Shown: positions 36,584-47,748, counted from the stretch's first letter. The stretch: DNA of 64,000 nt from Ketobacter sp. (GCF_003671495.1 NZ_RCHN01000023.1:187296-251295); one strand, 5' to 3'. The notes: generated from the letters alone by a model not told the origin. Numbers and translations: made by a program.

Positions 36584-37186
36584 TCAGGCGTTGGCGCGGA
36601 ACAGGGCCTGTGCCAGCAGGTGCCATTGCTCGTCCCAGCCCTCCATGGGGGAGCGCTTGAAGCCCGAACGAACATACTGACAGATGCGGCCTTCTGCCGC
36701 CGACAGCATCAGGTTAGCACTCTGGGTGGCGCTCAACTGGGTGCGCTTGCCTTCCTTCAGTTCCGCTTCCCGCAGGATCTGCTTCAGCTGGGTTTCAATG
36801 CGATCAAACAACTGGATCACCCGTTGCCGCAGGCGATCGGTTTCCCCGGTGATGGCATCGCCGGTGAGAATGCGGGTGATGCCCGGGTTTTTTTCGGAGA
36901 AACCCAGCAGCAGGTGCAGGATCTGGCCGCATTGGGTGGTGCTGTCCGGCTCCTCCTTGACGATCAGGCTGATGCGAGAGAACAGGCTGGTTTCAATGAA
37001 CTCAATCAGGCCTTCGAACATCTTGGCCTTGCTGGGAAAGTGACGGTAGAGGGCTGCTTCCGAGACGCCAACCTCTTTGGCCAGGGCCGCCGTGGTGATG
37101 CGGCCCCCTGGGGAGGCCTCCAGCATGTGGGCCAGAGCCTGGAGTATTTGTTCTTTGCGTGAGGCTTTGCGCTCGCTGATGGCCAT
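36584..37186 (-). CDS. slmA: Nucleoid occlusion factor SlmA (TetR family)
   Basis: 200-residue TetR-fold protein. The N-terminal helix-turn-helix [30 protein letters not shown] is characteristic of SlmA, and the C-terminal dimer domain with [12 protein letters not shown] (about 175-186) also fits. SlmA binds DNA sites across the chromosome and blocks FtsZ rings over the nucleoid. The ATG at 37186 lies 2 bases after the argB stop, so it is coupled to argB; the longer frame runs into argB and is rejected. The argB-slmA adjacency is normal in Pseudomonas relatives. Confidence 0.9.
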   Translation of the reverse strand: MAISERKASRKEQILQALAHMLEASPGGRITTAALAKEVGVSEAALYRHFPSKAKMFEGLIEFIETSLFSRISLIVKEEPDSTTQCGQILHLLLGFSEKNPGITRILTGDAITGETDRLRQRVIQLFDRIETQLKQILREAELKEGKRTQLSATQSANLMLSAAEGRICQYVRSGFKRSPMEGWDEQWHLLAQALFRANA

Positions 37187-37188
37187 TG

Positions 37189-38151
<963 letters not shown>

Positions 38152-40794
38152 TTAAAAAGAGATGTTCAAGCTGGGCTCAACGGCCAACAGTTGCTCGCGG
38201 AACACGGATTTTACTGTTTCCAGAGCCGCTTCGGTATCCCCTTCGAAGCGGGCCACCAGCACCGGTGTGGTGTTGGACGCACGGATCAACCCCCAGCTAT
38301 CGGGGAAGTCTACCCTGACTCCATCGACTTTGACCAGATTTCCGCCCTCAAAATTGCCCTGGGATTCCAGTTTTTCCATTATTTTGAACTTGTTCGCATC
38401 GGAAACCTGGATGTGCAGTTCCGGGGTGCTGACCTTCTCCGGGAACTCCGCGAACACCTGGTCGGATTCAAAGGGCTCCATGGAGAGGATCTCCAGCAGC
38501 CGGGCGGCGCTGTAGATGGCGTCGTCGAAGCCGTACCAGCGATCGTTGAAGAAGATGTGGCCAGACAGTTCGCCCCCCACCACGGCGCCGGTTTCTTTCA
38601 TCTTGGCCTTCATGAGGGAGTGGCCCGTGGCGCACATGATGGCGCGCCCCCCCAGGTTGCTCACCAGCTCGGCCACATCGCGGCTGCATTTCACATCGTA
38701 GAGGATGTCGGCGCCGGGGTTGCGGGCCAGCAGATCCCGGGCATACAGCATCAGCATGCGGTCGGGCCAGATGATTTTGCCGCTCTGGGTAACCAGCCCC
38801 AGGCGGTCGCCATCGCCGTCCAGCGCCAGGCCCAGCTCGGCCCCTTCGGCTTGCACCGTGCGGATCAGATCCTGCAGGTTGGTCGGGTCGCTGGGGTCCG
38901 GGTGGTGATTGGGAAAATCGCCGTCCACGTCGGCGAACAGCGGGGTGATCATGCAGCCCAGGGCTTCCAGCAATTGATTGGTGAGCGGCCCGGCCACACC
39001 GTTGCCGGTATCCACCACCACTTTCATGGGCTTGGCCAGTACCACGTCACTGCAGATGCGTTCCATGTATTCAGGCACCACATCGATGGCTTCGTAGCGG
39101 CCCTGCCCTTTCACCAGTTTGCCTTTGTCCAGGCGCTTGCGCAGGGCCTGGATGCGATCCTGGGCCAGGGTCTCGTCGTTGATGACGATTTTAAAGCCGT
39201 TGTATTCGGGCGGATTGTGGCTGCCGGTCACCATGACACCGCTTTGGGTGCGTTGGGTCTTGGTGGCGTAATAGAGTACCGGGGTGGGGACCATCCCCAG
39301 GTCGATGACGTCGCAGCCGGTGGACTGGATGCCGTCCGCCAGGGATTCGGCCAGCTCCTGACTGGAATGCCGGCCGTCGCGGGCCACCAGAATGGCTTCC
39401 TGGCCCGCCTCTTTGGCTTCACTGGCGATGGCGGCCCCCAGGGCGTAGGCCACGTCCTGGTCCAGGGTGTCGCCCACCACGCCGCGAATGTCATAGGCGC
39501 GGAAGATTTCCGGTGCCACGGTGACGTCGATGCTGGCCATTTGCGGCTCGGCCACCTGTACGTCTTCCAGTTGCAGGGGGCTGTCGTCGATGTCGGCGGC
39601 GGCGCTCAGCAGGTCATGGTCGTCCCCATCCAGGTCCATGTCCATATCCAGCACGTCATCGTTGCGGTAGTTGGGTTCAAAGTCCGGCATGGCGCCTTTG
39701 CCACTGGCAGGGTTGGCCGCGGCGGCGGCTTTGGCTTTGTCCAGTTGGCGCGCCACTTTGGTTTCGTAGTCAGAAAGCAGGCGCCCCAGGGTTTGGGCCA
39801 GGGAGGCAAATATGCCGAGGGTGAACGGCTTGTCGCTCTTGCCTTTCTGCAGCTGGGCCTGGAGAAAGGCTGCCAGGGCCATGGCGTTGCCTTGCAGGCT
39901 GCGATTCAACAGGAAATAGCTGGTGCCGGACAGTGCCAGTACCAGGATCACGGACACCGCCACCAGGATCCAGGCGGTGGTGCTGCCGCTGGCAATGATG
40001 TTGGTGCTGGCTGCCGGATAGAAGCGGGCGCTCCAGTGGGGCACCTGGCCTTTGGCTTCGTAGCCCGGGCCGGTTTTGTGCTGGGGGTTGCCGCTGGTGT
40101 ACATCACCTGGGGCTTGTTGGAAAAGGTCTGGATCACTTCCACATAACCCTGCTCGGCTTTCAGTTCCGGTAAGCTGGCTTTCAGGGCGTCCAGCTCGAA
40201 ACTCACCAACAGGCTGCCGATGATCTTCTCCCCGCTGCGCACGGCCTTGACGATGGTCAGGTAGGAGCGGTTGTCGTGCTGGTGGATTTCCGGCACGGCG
40301 TTGTTCTTCTTGTCGGCCTTGGCCACCATGTCCAGTTGGGCGAAGCTGATGGGTGGGATGCTGGAGGCGTCTTTCTGGGCTTTGCCCTTTTTGAAAATGT
40401 GGACGCTGCTGGCGGCGGGAAACAAGGCCTGCAGTTCCTGCTCTCGTTGCTCTACATTGACCCCGTTGCCTTTCAGGGCATCCCGCACCAGGGCACTGTC
40501 CGCCATCTGCTGCACGCTGGCCTGGTAGCTCTGGCCCAGCTGGGTCAGGTCATTGACGAAGTGTTCAGCCTGCGCGGTACCGAGGATGGCCATCTGTTTC
40601 TCGGCGCTGGGCATGAGCACCAGCAGCAACAGAAGGGCGCCACAGACGGCGGTGACCAGGGCAGAGCCCACCATGGCGGGCAGCATGATGCCCATCAGGC
40701 CGGCTTTGACGGTGTGCTGTTCGTTGCTGGTGTCTTTTTCTTTTTTGCTTTTTTTCTCGGCATCAGCCTTGGCGGGCTTTGCTTTCTTAACCAT
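38152..40794 (-). CDS. algC: Phosphomannomutase/phosphoglucomutase with membrane N-terminal half
   Basis: 880 residues. The C-terminal 450 (from about 428) are a complete alpha-D-phosphohexomutase: phospho-serine loop TGSHNPPE, metal loop DGDGDRLG, sugar loop GGELSGH and phosphate loop RASNTTPV. The N-terminal half has two membrane helices (about 31-60 and 270-298) around a periplasmic region and a long acidic linker, like the extended AlgC forms annotated in many pseudomonads. The enzyme makes mannose- and glucose-1-phosphate for exopolysaccharide and LPS. The gene lies between coaBC and argB as in Pseudomonas, but dut is absent. The sRNA candidate in this window sits at the locus of ErsA, which represses algC in P. 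aeruginosa. Confidence 0.92.
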   Translation of the reverse strand: MVKKAKPAKADAEKKSKKEKDTSNEQHTVKAGLMGIMLPAMVGSALVTAVCGALLLLLVLMPSAEKQMAILGTAQAEHFVNDLTQLGQSYQASVQQMADSALVRDALKGNGVNVEQREQELQALFPAASSVHIFKKGKAQKDASSIPPISFAQLDMVAKADKKNNAVPEIHQHDNRSYLTIVKAVRSGEKIIGSLLVSFELDALKASLPELKAEQGYVEVIQTFSNKPQVMYTSGNPQHKTGPGYEAKGQVPHWSARFYPAASTNIIASGSTTAWILVAVSVILVLALSGTSYFLLNRSLQGNAMALAAFLQAQLQKGKSDKPFTLGIFASLAQTLGRLLSDYETKVARQLDKAKAAAAANPASGKGAMPDFEPNYRNDDVLDMDMDLDGDDHDLLSAAADIDDSPLQLEDVQVAEPQMASIDVTVAPEIFRAYDIRGVVGDTLDQDVAYALGAAIASEAKEAGQEAILVARDGRHSSQELAESLADGIQSTGCDVIDLGMVPTPVLYYATKTQRTQSGVMVTGSHNPPEYNGFKIVINDETLAQDRIQALRKRLDKGKLVKGQGRYEAIDVVPEYMERICSDVVLAKPMKVVVDTGNGVAGPLTNQLLEALGCMITPLFADVDGDFPNHHPDPSDPTNLQDLIRTVQAEGAELGLALDGDGDRLGLVTQSGKIIWPDRMLMLYARDLLARNPGADILYDVKCSRDVAELVSNLGGRAIMCATGHSLMKAKMKETGAVVGGELSGHIFFNDRWYGFDDAIYSAARLLEILSMEPFESDQVFAEFPEKVSTPELHIQVSDANKFKIMEKLESQGNFEGGNLVKVDGVRVDFPDSWGLIRASNTTPVLVARFEGDTEAALETVKSVFREQLLAVEPSLNISF

Positions 40795-40913
40795 GAGGTG
40801 TCCTGCTTAGCGTTGGGTCACGGCCAATCTGGATCGGAAGTGCCGAAACCTTTACTTATGTTCAGACCTTTACCTATTGTTCAGCGTAGCAGTTCTGGCC
40901 GACACTGCTTAGG

Positions 40914-42206
40914 CTATCGGGCGTTTTTGTGCTGTTGTTGGTAGTGGGTGGCGATCAGGGTCACCAGGTCCCGGGCGATCTGTGCCTTGCTGGCCAGATC
41001 AATGGCTTGCTGCCCATCCGGCCAGATGACGGTGACTGCATTCTGGTCGCTGTTAAAGCCGATGTCGCTGCGGCTGACGTCGTTGGCCACGATCATATCC
41101 AGTCCCTTGCGGGCGATTTTCTGGCGGGCATAGTTTTCCACGTCCTGGGTTTCAGCGGCGAAGCCCACGGTGAAGGGTTTGGGGGAGTGGCTGGCTACGG
41201 CGGCCACGATGTCCGGGTTCTCCACCAGGGTCAGGGTCATTCTGCCGTCTTGGATCGTGCCGCTATTATCCTGTTTTTTGATCTTTTGATTGCGTGAATT
41301 TTCCACACGGAAATCCGCCACCGCGGCGGTTGCAATGAAAATATCGGTCTGCTTAAGGGCGCCCAGGCTGGCGTCATACATATCCTGGGCGCTGACCACA
41401 TCGATGCGCTGCACCCGGTCCGGGGTGGGCAGGTGTACCGGGCCACTGATCAAGGTCACCTGCGCACCGGCGTCCCGGGCGGCCTCGGCCAGGGCAAACC
41501 CCATTTTGCCGGAACTGTGGTTGCTGATGTAGCGCACCGGGTCAATGGCCTCGCGGGTGGGGCCGGCGGTAATGGTGATGCGGGTGCCGGTGAGCAGCTG
41601 GCGCGGAAACAGGCCGGCGGTAAGGTGGGCCAGTTCGGTGGGCTCCAGCATACGCCCGGGGCCCACATCGCCGCAGGCCTGTTCACCGGCGGCGGGGCCA
41701 AACAAGGGAATGCCGCGGGCCTGCAACAAGGCGATGTTGTCCTGGTTGGAGCGGCTGGCCCACATGGCCTGGTTCATGGCCGGGGCCACCGCCAGCGGAC
41801 AGCGGGCCGCCAGGCACAGGGTGGTGAGCAGGTCGTTGCCGTGGCCGTGGGCCATGCGGGCCAGAAAATCCGCACTGGCGGGTGCCACCAGGATCAGGTC
41901 CCCCCAGCGGGCCAGTTCGATGTGGCCCATGGCCGCTTCCGCCTCGGTGTCCAGCAGGGTGGTGTGCACCGGGTTGCCGGACAGGGCCTGCAGGGTCAGG
42001 GGTGTAATGAATTCCTGGGCCGCCGGGGTCATCACCACCCGCACATCCGCCCCCAGATCCTTCAGTCGTCGTATCAGCTCGGCGCTTTTATAGGCGGCAA
42101 TCCCCCCGGTGACGCCCAGTACGATGCGGCGATTGGCCAGGGCCAGACGGCTGTCCGGTGGCGCGATATTCTGCTGCGGGCTGTCCTGCTGGGGGGTGTC
42201 CGGCAT
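40914..42206 (-). CDS. coaBC: Bifunctional phosphopantothenoylcysteine decarboxylase/synthase
   Basis: 430-residue coenzyme A biosynthesis enzyme. The N-terminal flavin domain (about 25-205) has VTGGIAAYK, the catalytic-loop PAMNQAMW and the [13 protein letters not shown] flap; the C-terminal CTP-dependent synthetase (about 210-425) has [24 protein letters not shown] (quoted as [11 protein letters not shown] and NHSSGKMG) and the KIKKQD lysines. It makes 4'-phosphopantetheine precursor. ATG at 42206. It is divergent from radC. Confidence 0.95.
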   Translation of the reverse strand: MPDTPQQDSPQQNIAPPDSRLALANRRIVLGVTGGIAAYKSAELIRRLKDLGADVRVVMTPAAQEFITPLTLQALSGNPVHTTLLDTEAEAAMGHIELARWGDLILVAPASADFLARMAHGHGNDLLTTLCLAARCPLAVAPAMNQAMWASRSNQDNIALLQARGIPLFGPAAGEQACGDVGPGRMLEPTELAHLTAGLFPRQLLTGTRITITAGPTREAIDPVRYISNHSSGKMGFALAEAARDAGAQVTLISGPVHLPTPDRVQRIDVVSAQDMYDASLGALKQTDIFIATAAVADFRVENSRNQKIKKQDNSGTIQDGRMTLTLVENPDIVAAVASHSPKPFTVGFAAETQDVENYARQKIARKGLDMIVANDVSRSDIGFNSDQNAVTVIWPDGQQAIDLASKAQIARDLVTLIATHYQQQHKNAR

Positions 42207-42251
42207 AGTTCAGTATTTCCAGTGACTTATCGTTCGTGGTCAGTGCATGTT

Positions 42252-42300
42252 AAAAGCCCCGGCGGAGCTGCACAAGCCCCGCTTTCCCGTAGGCTTTTTT
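42252..42300. terminator. Terminator-like hairpin ahead of radC
   Basis: AAAAGCC (42252-42258) can pair with GGCTTTTTT (42292-42300), with a smaller GC-rich pairing inside. A seven-T run follows on the plus strand. It lies in the divergent coaBC-radC gap, 46 bases before the radC ATG, so it might attenuate radC transcription or simply be a transcript end from an unseen leader RNA. Confidence 0.35.
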
Positions 42301-42346
42301 TCGGTGCCAACGTCTATCTGTCAAAGTCTGGACAGGAAACAGCACC

Positions 42347-43021
42347 ATGGCAATAACCGATTGGCCTGTGGAGGAGCGCCCGCGGGAGAAGATGCTGGCA
42401 CGGGGTGGGGATGCCCTCACCGACAGCGAGTTGCTGGCGATCTTTCTGCGCACCGGGGTGCAGGGCAAAAGTGCGGTGGAACTGGCGCGGGACATCCTTG
42501 GGCATTTTGGCGGACTGCGCCAGGCCATGGAGGCCACACCAGAGCAATTCAGTGAGATCCACGGCATGGGCACCGCCAAGTGGGCGCAGTTGCAGGCCTG
42601 CCTGGAGTTGGGGCGGCGCTATCTGGAGGCGACCCTGGACCGGGGCGAGGCCTTCACCAGTCCGGCCCTGACCCGACGTTTTTTACAGGCTCGGCTGCGG
42701 GCCTATCACCACGAAGTGTTCGCCTGCCTGTTCCTGGACAACCAGAACCGCCTGATCCGGTTTGAGGAGTTGTTCAGCGGCACCATCGACGGGGCCTCCG
42801 TCTATCCGCGGGAGGTGGTGAAACGGGTGCTGGCGCTGAATGCGGCGGCGGTGATCTTTGCCCACAATCATCCCAGTGGTGTGGCGGAGCCCAGCCCGGC
42901 TGATCGCAGTATCACCCTGCGACTGCAATCAGCCCTGGACCTGGTGGACGTGCGGGTGCTGGATCACTTCATCGTCGGGGACGGTGAAGTGGTCTCCATG
43001 GCGGAGCGGGGTCTGCTGTGA
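42347..43021 (+). CDS. radC: RadC family JAB-domain protein
   Basis: 224-residue RadC. The N-terminal helix-hairpin-helix portion (about 15-75) with [24 protein letters not shown] (quoted from R11 to L27 in parts) leads into the JAB/MPN metalloprotease-like domain with AHNHPSG (about 171-177) and the later Asp in PADRSIT. AGGAAACAG precedes the ATG. Role is uncertain in the family, once linked to repair. Its last 93 bases overlap the 3' end of the oppositely oriented oxygenase-esterase gene. Confidence 0.93.
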   Translation: MAITDWPVEERPREKMLARGGDALTDSELLAIFLRTGVQGKSAVELARDILGHFGGLRQAMEATPEQFSEIHGMGTAKWAQLQACLELGRRYLEATLDRGEAFTSPALTRRFLQARLRAYHHEVFACLFLDNQNRLIRFEELFSGTIDGASVYPREVVKRVLALNAAAVIFAHNHPSGVAEPSPADRSITLRLQSALDLVDVRVLDHFIVGDGEVVSMAERGLL

Positions 43022-45430
43022 GGCGTCCACGCGCTGGCGGGCGAACCGGGCCAGTACCTGGATCGCCTTGCGGGCCGAGCGCAACCGGCTCGCAGCCAGT
43101 TGGAAGTCATGCCAGCGCCGGTGATAGATCTCCAGGGTAGCGGCGCCGCCGTCGGCCCTGACCTTGTCCGTCAGGCGGGTGGCGTCTGCCAACAGAATTT
43201 CATCTTCCCCCACCTGCACCATCATCGGTGGCAAGCTGCCCAGATCCTCATCCAAAAGGGAACGTCCTGGGAACCGGCCCTCATAGTGTTGAACGCTGGT
43301 GCGCAGCCACTCCTCCCGTAGCATGGGCTCATCGAGGGCTTTGCTGTAGTGGGTGGCGCCCCTCAGGCTGTTGTCCACAAAAGGGGACACCAGCAGCAAG
43401 CCCGCCGGCGGTGGCTGGCCTTCCTGCTTCAACTGCAATGCCAAAGCCAGGGCCAGGCCGGCACCGGCGGAATCACCCGCTAACACGATGTCGGCGGGGC
43501 GATACCCCTTTCGCTGCAGCAGTTGATAGGCGGCCCGGGCATCGTCCAGGGCGGCCGGGTAGGGGTGCTCCGGGGCGAGCCGATAGTCCGGCACCCACAC
43601 GTCCATGCCGGCGGCGGCAGCCAGATGGCTGGTGAGGCTGCGGCAGGTGGCGGGACTGCCCACGCAGTAGGCGCCGCCGTGCAGGAACAGGATCACACCC
43701 TGGGCCCCGTTGGCTTTGGGGGCGAGGATCTCCCCCTGCAGGCCGTTCTCCTGGAACGCATAGCAGAGTGCCTTGCGGCTGCCGGGGACGGCCGCAGCCA
43801 GCAGGTTGCTCCAACGGCGCTGGAATGCCACGCTGAACCGGGGCCGCATGAAGGATTTGAACCCGAGCCGTAAAAACCCGCGCAGCAGGCTGGCCCTGAC
43901 GGCTTCCATCCGGCCCGGCTCCAGCAGCAGCGGAGCTGGGTGGTCTGCTGCCGGTCGCTCAAAGCGATAACCTTCCAGGGCACGATGCGCGGTGAAGTAG
44001 CGATAGCGCAGGGTGCTGCCGGGCCAATTCACACTGTTGTGGCCGTTGGCGTCCACATACCAGCTTTTGCACCCGTTCCAGACGGTGAGCCGCAACAGTT
44101 GCTGAATCCGCTGGTTGAAGCGGCGGAACTGGGTGGTGTCCACCTCCATGTGGGCCACCTGATGATCGCGCATAAAGGTTAGGCAGCGCATGACATGGGC
44201 GATCTGGCTTTCCAGCATGTAGATAATGGAATTGTGGCCCAGGTTGGTGTTGGGACCATAGAGCATGAAGAAATTGGGAAATCCCGGCAAGGTGATGCCC
44301 AGATAGGCCTCGGCCCCCCGTTGCCAGGCGTCGTTCAGGTTCACACCCTGCCGGCCGGTGATCTGCATGGGGGTGAGGAATTCGGTGGCGGCAAAGCCGG
44401 TGCCGTAGATCATCACGTCCGCTTCCTGGGTACGGCCATCGGCGGTTTCCACTCCCGTGGTGGTGATGCGGGAGATGGGGGTGGTGATCAGTTCCACATT
44501 GTCCCGTTGCAGGGCTTCCAGGTAGTTGTTGGTAAGCAGGATGCGCTTGCAGCCCACCGGATAATCCGGCACCAGCTGCTCCCGCAGGGTCGGGTTTTTC
44601 ACCTGTTTTTTCAGCAGCCGCAGAAACGGCCATTTCACCATGGGGGTCATCAGCCAGCCAAACCGACTGAAGGCCAGGCTGCGGGATTCGAAGTTCAGGT
44701 AAATCTGCAGACGATAGAGCTTGGTGAGCCAGGGGAAGCGCGCCATCATGCGCAGTTCCAATGGGGAGTAGGGGCGGTCCTTGCGTTCCATGATGTAATT
44801 GGGGCTGCGCTGGAATACCGCCACCTGCTGCGCCTGTTGCGCCACTTCGGGAACAAACTGTACCGCCGAGGCGCCGGTGCCCACCACCGCCACGGTTTTT
44901 CCTGTCAGGTCCAATTCCGGGTCCCATTGGGCGGAGTGAAAGCGTTTGCCCTGAAACAGATCGATACCCGGAATATCGGGCAGGGCCGGACGGCTCAACT
45001 GGCCGGTGGCGGTGATCAGATAGCGGCAGCTGAGGGTGGTCCCGCCTTTCAATTGCACCTGCCAGCGGTTCCGGGTTTCATCGTAGCGCGCCTGCTCCAC
45101 TTCGCTGCCAAAGCGGATCAGGCGCCGCACATCGTATTTGTCGGCACAATGGTTCAGGTAGTCCAGGATCTCCGGCTGGGGCGCGAAGACGTGGCTCCAG
45201 CGGGGATTGGGCTCGAAGGAAAAGGAATACAGGTGGGAGGGGACATCGCAGGCGGCGCCGGGGTAGCGGTTGTCCCGCCAGGTGCCCCCCAGCTCCGTGG
45301 CCTTTTCCAGCAGCGTGATATGGCGAAAACCGGCCTGCTGTAACCGGATCGCCATGCCAATGCCGGCAAATCCGGTGCCGATGATGATGACGTCGTGCTG
45401 GTCCCTGTCGGTCGGCTGAGTGTCAGGCAT
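42929..45430 (-). CDS. Fusion of Baeyer-Villiger monooxygenase and alpha/beta-hydrolase esterase
   Basis: 833 residues with two enzymes. Residues about 10-500 are a flavin monooxygenase: FAD loop GTGFAG, the Baeyer-Villiger fingerprint [12 protein letters not shown] (FxGxxxHxxxW/D, about 155-166) and the NADPH loop VGTGASA (about 180). Residues about 530-800 are an HSL-type esterase: oxyanion HGGA (about 580), nucleophile GDSAG (about 652), Asp in VGEDEIL (about 742) and His in RRWHDFQL (about 773). A ketone would be oxidised to an ester and then cleaved to alcohol and acid by one polypeptide. The start overlaps the GMC gene's stop by 8 bases. The last roughly 30 residues are antisense to radC and have no conserved look. 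Confidence 0.9.
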   Translation of the reverse strand: MPDTQPTDRDQHDVIIIGTGFAGIGMAIRLQQAGFRHITLLEKATELGGTWRDNRYPGAACDVPSHLYSFSFEPNPRWSHVFAPQPEILDYLNHCADKYDVRRLIRFGSEVEQARYDETRNRWQVQLKGGTTLSCRYLITATGQLSRPALPDIPGIDLFQGKRFHSAQWDPELDLTGKTVAVVGTGASAVQFVPEVAQQAQQVAVFQRSPNYIMERKDRPYSPLELRMMARFPWLTKLYRLQIYLNFESRSLAFSRFGWLMTPMVKWPFLRLLKKQVKNPTLREQLVPDYPVGCKRILLTNNYLEALQRDNVELITTPISRITTTGVETADGRTQEADVMIYGTGFAATEFLTPMQITGRQGVNLNDAWQRGAEAYLGITLPGFPNFFMLYGPNTNLGHNSIIYMLESQIAHVMRCLTFMRDHQVAHMEVDTTQFRRFNQRIQQLLRLTVWNGCKSWYVDANGHNSVNWPGSTLRYRYFTAHRALEGYRFERPAADHPAPLLLEPGRMEAVRASLLRGFLRLGFKSFMRPRFSVAFQRRWSNLLAAAVPGSRKALCYAFQENGLQGEILAPKANGAQGVILFLHGGAYCVGSPATCRSLTSHLAAAAGMDVWVPDYRLAPEHPYPAALDDARAAYQLLQRKGYRPADIVLAGDSAGAGLALALALQLKQEGQPPPAGLLLVSPFVDNSLRGATHYSKALDEPMLREEWLRTSVQHYEGRFPGRSLLDEDLGSLPPMMVQVGEDEILLADATRLTDKVRADGGAATLEIYHRRWHDFQLAASRLRSARKAIQVLARFARQRVDASQQTPLRHGDHFTVPDDEVIQHPHVHQVQG

Positions 45431-47069
45431 GGGCCACCTCCTGATCCGGAGCGGCCCCCTCCGCCATGGCGGCCACCCGGCTGGTGCCGCGGATCAGGTC
45501 CACCGCCTTTTCGGCGATCATGATGGCCGGGGCATTGGTGTTGCCCCCGATCAGGGTGGGCATGATGGAGGCGTCCACCACCCGCAAGCCTTCGATGCCC
45601 CGTACTTTCAATTCCGGGTCCACCACCGCCATATCGTCCACTCCCATCTTGCAGGAGCCCGCCGGGTGGTACACGGTGTCCACCCGCTGCCGCAGGATGG
45701 CGCGGATGTCGTCGTCGCTGTGGACGTCGGCGGTGAAGGGGTCTTCGCTGATCCAGCGGCTGATGGCGGGTGCGTTCATCAGCCGGCGGGTCATCTTGTA
45801 CGCTTCCACCATGTCCTCCAGGTCCTGGGGATCGGCCAGGAAGGCCGGGTCGATCATGGGCGGCTGTTCGGGATCTTTGCTGAGCAGGCCCACGCTGCCC
45901 TTGCTGCGGGGGCGCAACAGGCACACATGGCAGGAGAAGCCCTGCACGTAGTGGCGTTTGCGGCCGTGGTCGTCCACCAGGCCGGTCACCAGGTGCAGTT
46001 GAATGTCCGGCGCATCCAGCTTCTTGTCGGTTTTGAGGAAGGCGCCGGCTTCAGCGAAGTTGGAAGTCCACAGGCCGCGGCGTTCCTTGCGATAGTGCTT
46101 GATTGCTTGCAGCAGCCGTACGACCCCGCCAAAGGTGAAGCCGAAGGTGTCCATGCTGTTGGTGTGATAGCCAAAGATGAAATCCGGATGATCCTGCAGG
46201 TTCTTGCCCACACCGGGCAGATGATGCACCAGGGGAATGTCGTGGCGGGACAGCTCCCCCTGGTCACCCACCCCGGACAACAGCAGCAGCTGGGGGGACT
46301 GGAAGGCGCCGGCACTCAGGATCACCTCTTTGCGTGCATACAGGGTGCGGACCTTGCCCCGCTGCTTGATCTCCAGGCCCTTGGCCCGCTTGCCCTCGAA
46401 CAGGATACGCAGCACCTGGGTATGGGTTTCCACCGTCAGGTTGGGACGCTCCAGGTGGGGCAGCAGGAAGGCCCGGGCACTGCTCCAGCGCTCGCCGTGC
46501 TTCTGGGTCACCTGATAGACCCCGACCCCTTCCTGCTCGGCGCCGTTGAAGTCGTCGGTGATGGGGAAGTCGCATTCCACGGCGGCTTGCTTGAAATAGT
46601 CGTGGAAGGGGCTGCCGGTACGCAGGTCGCTGACCCAGAGCGGCCCGTTACGGCCGTGGTACTCGTCGTCGATGCGCTCATTGTGTTCGCTGAGGCGGAA
46701 GTAGGGCAGTACTTCATCATAGGACCAGCCGGTATTGCCCAGGCTGGCCCATTCGTCGTAATCCCGGCGATGCCCGCGGATATAGACCATGGCGTTGATG
46801 GCCGAGGAGCCGCCCAGGGTCTTGCCCCGGGGCTGATAACCCAGGCGACCGTTCATGCCCGGTTGGGGGACAGTGTCGAAGGCCCAGTTGTTGATGCTGG
46901 TGGGGCCCATCATCACCAGGCCTGCCGGGATGTTGATCAGGGGGCTGGTGCCGTCACCACCCGCCTCCAGCAGACACAGGCTGATGTTGGGGTCCTCGGT
47001 CAGCCTGCCTGCCATGACACAGCCCGATGAGCCGCCGCCCACCACCAGATAGTCGAACCAGTCGCTCAT
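45423..47069 (-). CDS. GMC-family alcohol dehydrogenase/oxidase
   Basis: 548-residue FAD enzyme of the glucose-methanol-choline family, closest in style to AlkJ/BetA. The FAD-binding VVGGGSSGCVMAGRL is at 9-23, GGSSAINAMVYIRGH (about 83-97) is the second GMC signature, and the active-site HPAGSCKMG (about 476-484) and Asn in NTNAPAIM (about 519-526) are present. It would oxidise an alcohol to an aldehyde or ketone. It is the first gene of a two-gene operon with the oxygenase-esterase fusion (8-base overlap), so a pathway alcohol to ketone to ester to hydrolysis products is suggested. Divergent from rpmB. Confidence 0.92.
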   Translation of the reverse strand: MSDWFDYLVVGGGSSGCVMAGRLTEDPNISLCLLEAGGDGTSPLINIPAGLVMMGPTSINNWAFDTVPQPGMNGRLGYQPRGKTLGGSSAINAMVYIRGHRRDYDEWASLGNTGWSYDEVLPYFRLSEHNERIDDEYHGRNGPLWVSDLRTGSPFHDYFKQAAVECDFPITDDFNGAEQEGVGVYQVTQKHGERWSSARAFLLPHLERPNLTVETHTQVLRILFEGKRAKGLEIKQRGKVRTLYARKEVILSAGAFQSPQLLLLSGVGDQGELSRHDIPLVHHLPGVGKNLQDHPDFIFGYHTNSMDTFGFTFGGVVRLLQAIKHYRKERRGLWTSNFAEAGAFLKTDKKLDAPDIQLHLVTGLVDDHGRKRHYVQGFSCHVCLLRPRSKGSVGLLSKDPEQPPMIDPAFLADPQDLEDMVEAYKMTRRLMNAPAISRWISEDPFTADVHSDDDIRAILRQRVDTVYHPAGSCKMGVDDMAVVDPELKVRGIEGLRVVDASIMPTLIGGNTNAPAIMIAEKAVDLIRGTSRVAAMAEGAAPDQEVAHA

Positions 47070-47234
47070 TGTCCCTTCTCCTTATTATTGCTCGGGATCG
47101 TTTCTCTCTGTGCTTCAATCTCTGTGATTCAAAGTGTAGAACGAAACTCCGGAGCCGGGCACTGGCCGTATCTGACAATCACCCTGAACAAAACGGGGTT
47201 AAGTGTGCCAATCTGGCCGATTTGAAAGGATTTG

Positions 47235-47263
47235 TTGCTTTTGACCAGGGGGTTTGGTATAAA
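47235..47263 (+). promoter_or_regulatory. Sigma-70 promoter of rpmB-rpmG
   Basis: TTGCTT (47235-47240) and TATAAA (47258-47263) are 17 bases apart, a near-consensus sigma-70 promoter. The start should be near 47270, giving a leader of about 75 bases before the L28 gene. Confidence 0.7.
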
Positions 47264-47343
47264 GCAGCCCCCCGAATCAGGGTAACAGTTTTGAATTAGA
47301 TAGGTTGTGTCGGACGCCGATATAGCCGATTTGGAGACGAGTA

Positions 47344-47580
47344 ATGGCTAAGGTTTGTCAGGTGACCGGTAAGCGTCCGATCACTGGGAATAACGTTTCA
47401 CACGCAAACAACAAAACCAAGCGCCGTTTTGAACCCAACCTGCACCACCATCGCTTTTGGGTTGAGAGCGAGAAGCGCTTCGTGAGACTGCGCGTATCTT
47501 CCAAAGGTATGCGTATCATCGACAAAAAGGGTATCGAAACGGTTCTGACCGAACTGCGTGCCCGCGGCGAGAAAGTGTAA
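47344..47580 (+). CDS. rpmB: 50S ribosomal protein L28
   Basis: 78-residue L28: starts [12 protein letters not shown] and contains [18 protein letters not shown] and [12 protein letters not shown], full length for gammaproteobacteria. The two N-terminal segments bind 23S rRNA. First gene of the rpmB-rpmG operon, with rpmG 12 bases downstream. Confidence 0.97.
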   Translation: MAKVCQVTGKRPITGNNVSHANNKTKRRFEPNLHHHRFWVESEKRFVRLRVSSKGMRIIDKKGIETVLTELRARGEKV

Positions 47581-47592
47581 GGAGTCAGGATC

Positions 47593-47748
47593 ATGCGTGA
47601 CAAAATTCGATTGGTTTCCAGTGCCGGTACCGGTTACTTCTACACCACCACCAAAAACAAGCGCACCATGCCTGAAAAAATGGAGATCAAAAAGTTTGAT
47701 CCCGTTGTTCGCAAGCATGTGATGTTCAAGGAAGCTAAAATCAAGTAA
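47593..47748 (+). CDS. rpmG: 50S ribosomal protein L33
   Basis: 51-residue L33, read directly from the sequence: starts [20 protein letters not shown] and ends KEAKIK. It lacks the four zinc-ligand cysteines, so it is the C-minus, zinc-independent form. AAGGAG lies 9 bases before the ATG, and a strong terminator follows 20 bases after the stop. Confidence 0.97.
   Translation: MRDKIRLVSSAGTGYFYTTTKNKRTMPEKMEIKKFDPVVRKHVMFKEAKIK

Noticed and set aside
45420..47030. 536-codon open frame opposite the GMC gene
   Set aside because: Antisense to an intact GMC protein with all signatures; composition is an artefact of the complementary strand.
47060..47178. Possible small ORF upstream of the GMC gene
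   Set aside because: Arg-rich, overlaps the GMC start, and no ribosome site; better seen as the promoter region.
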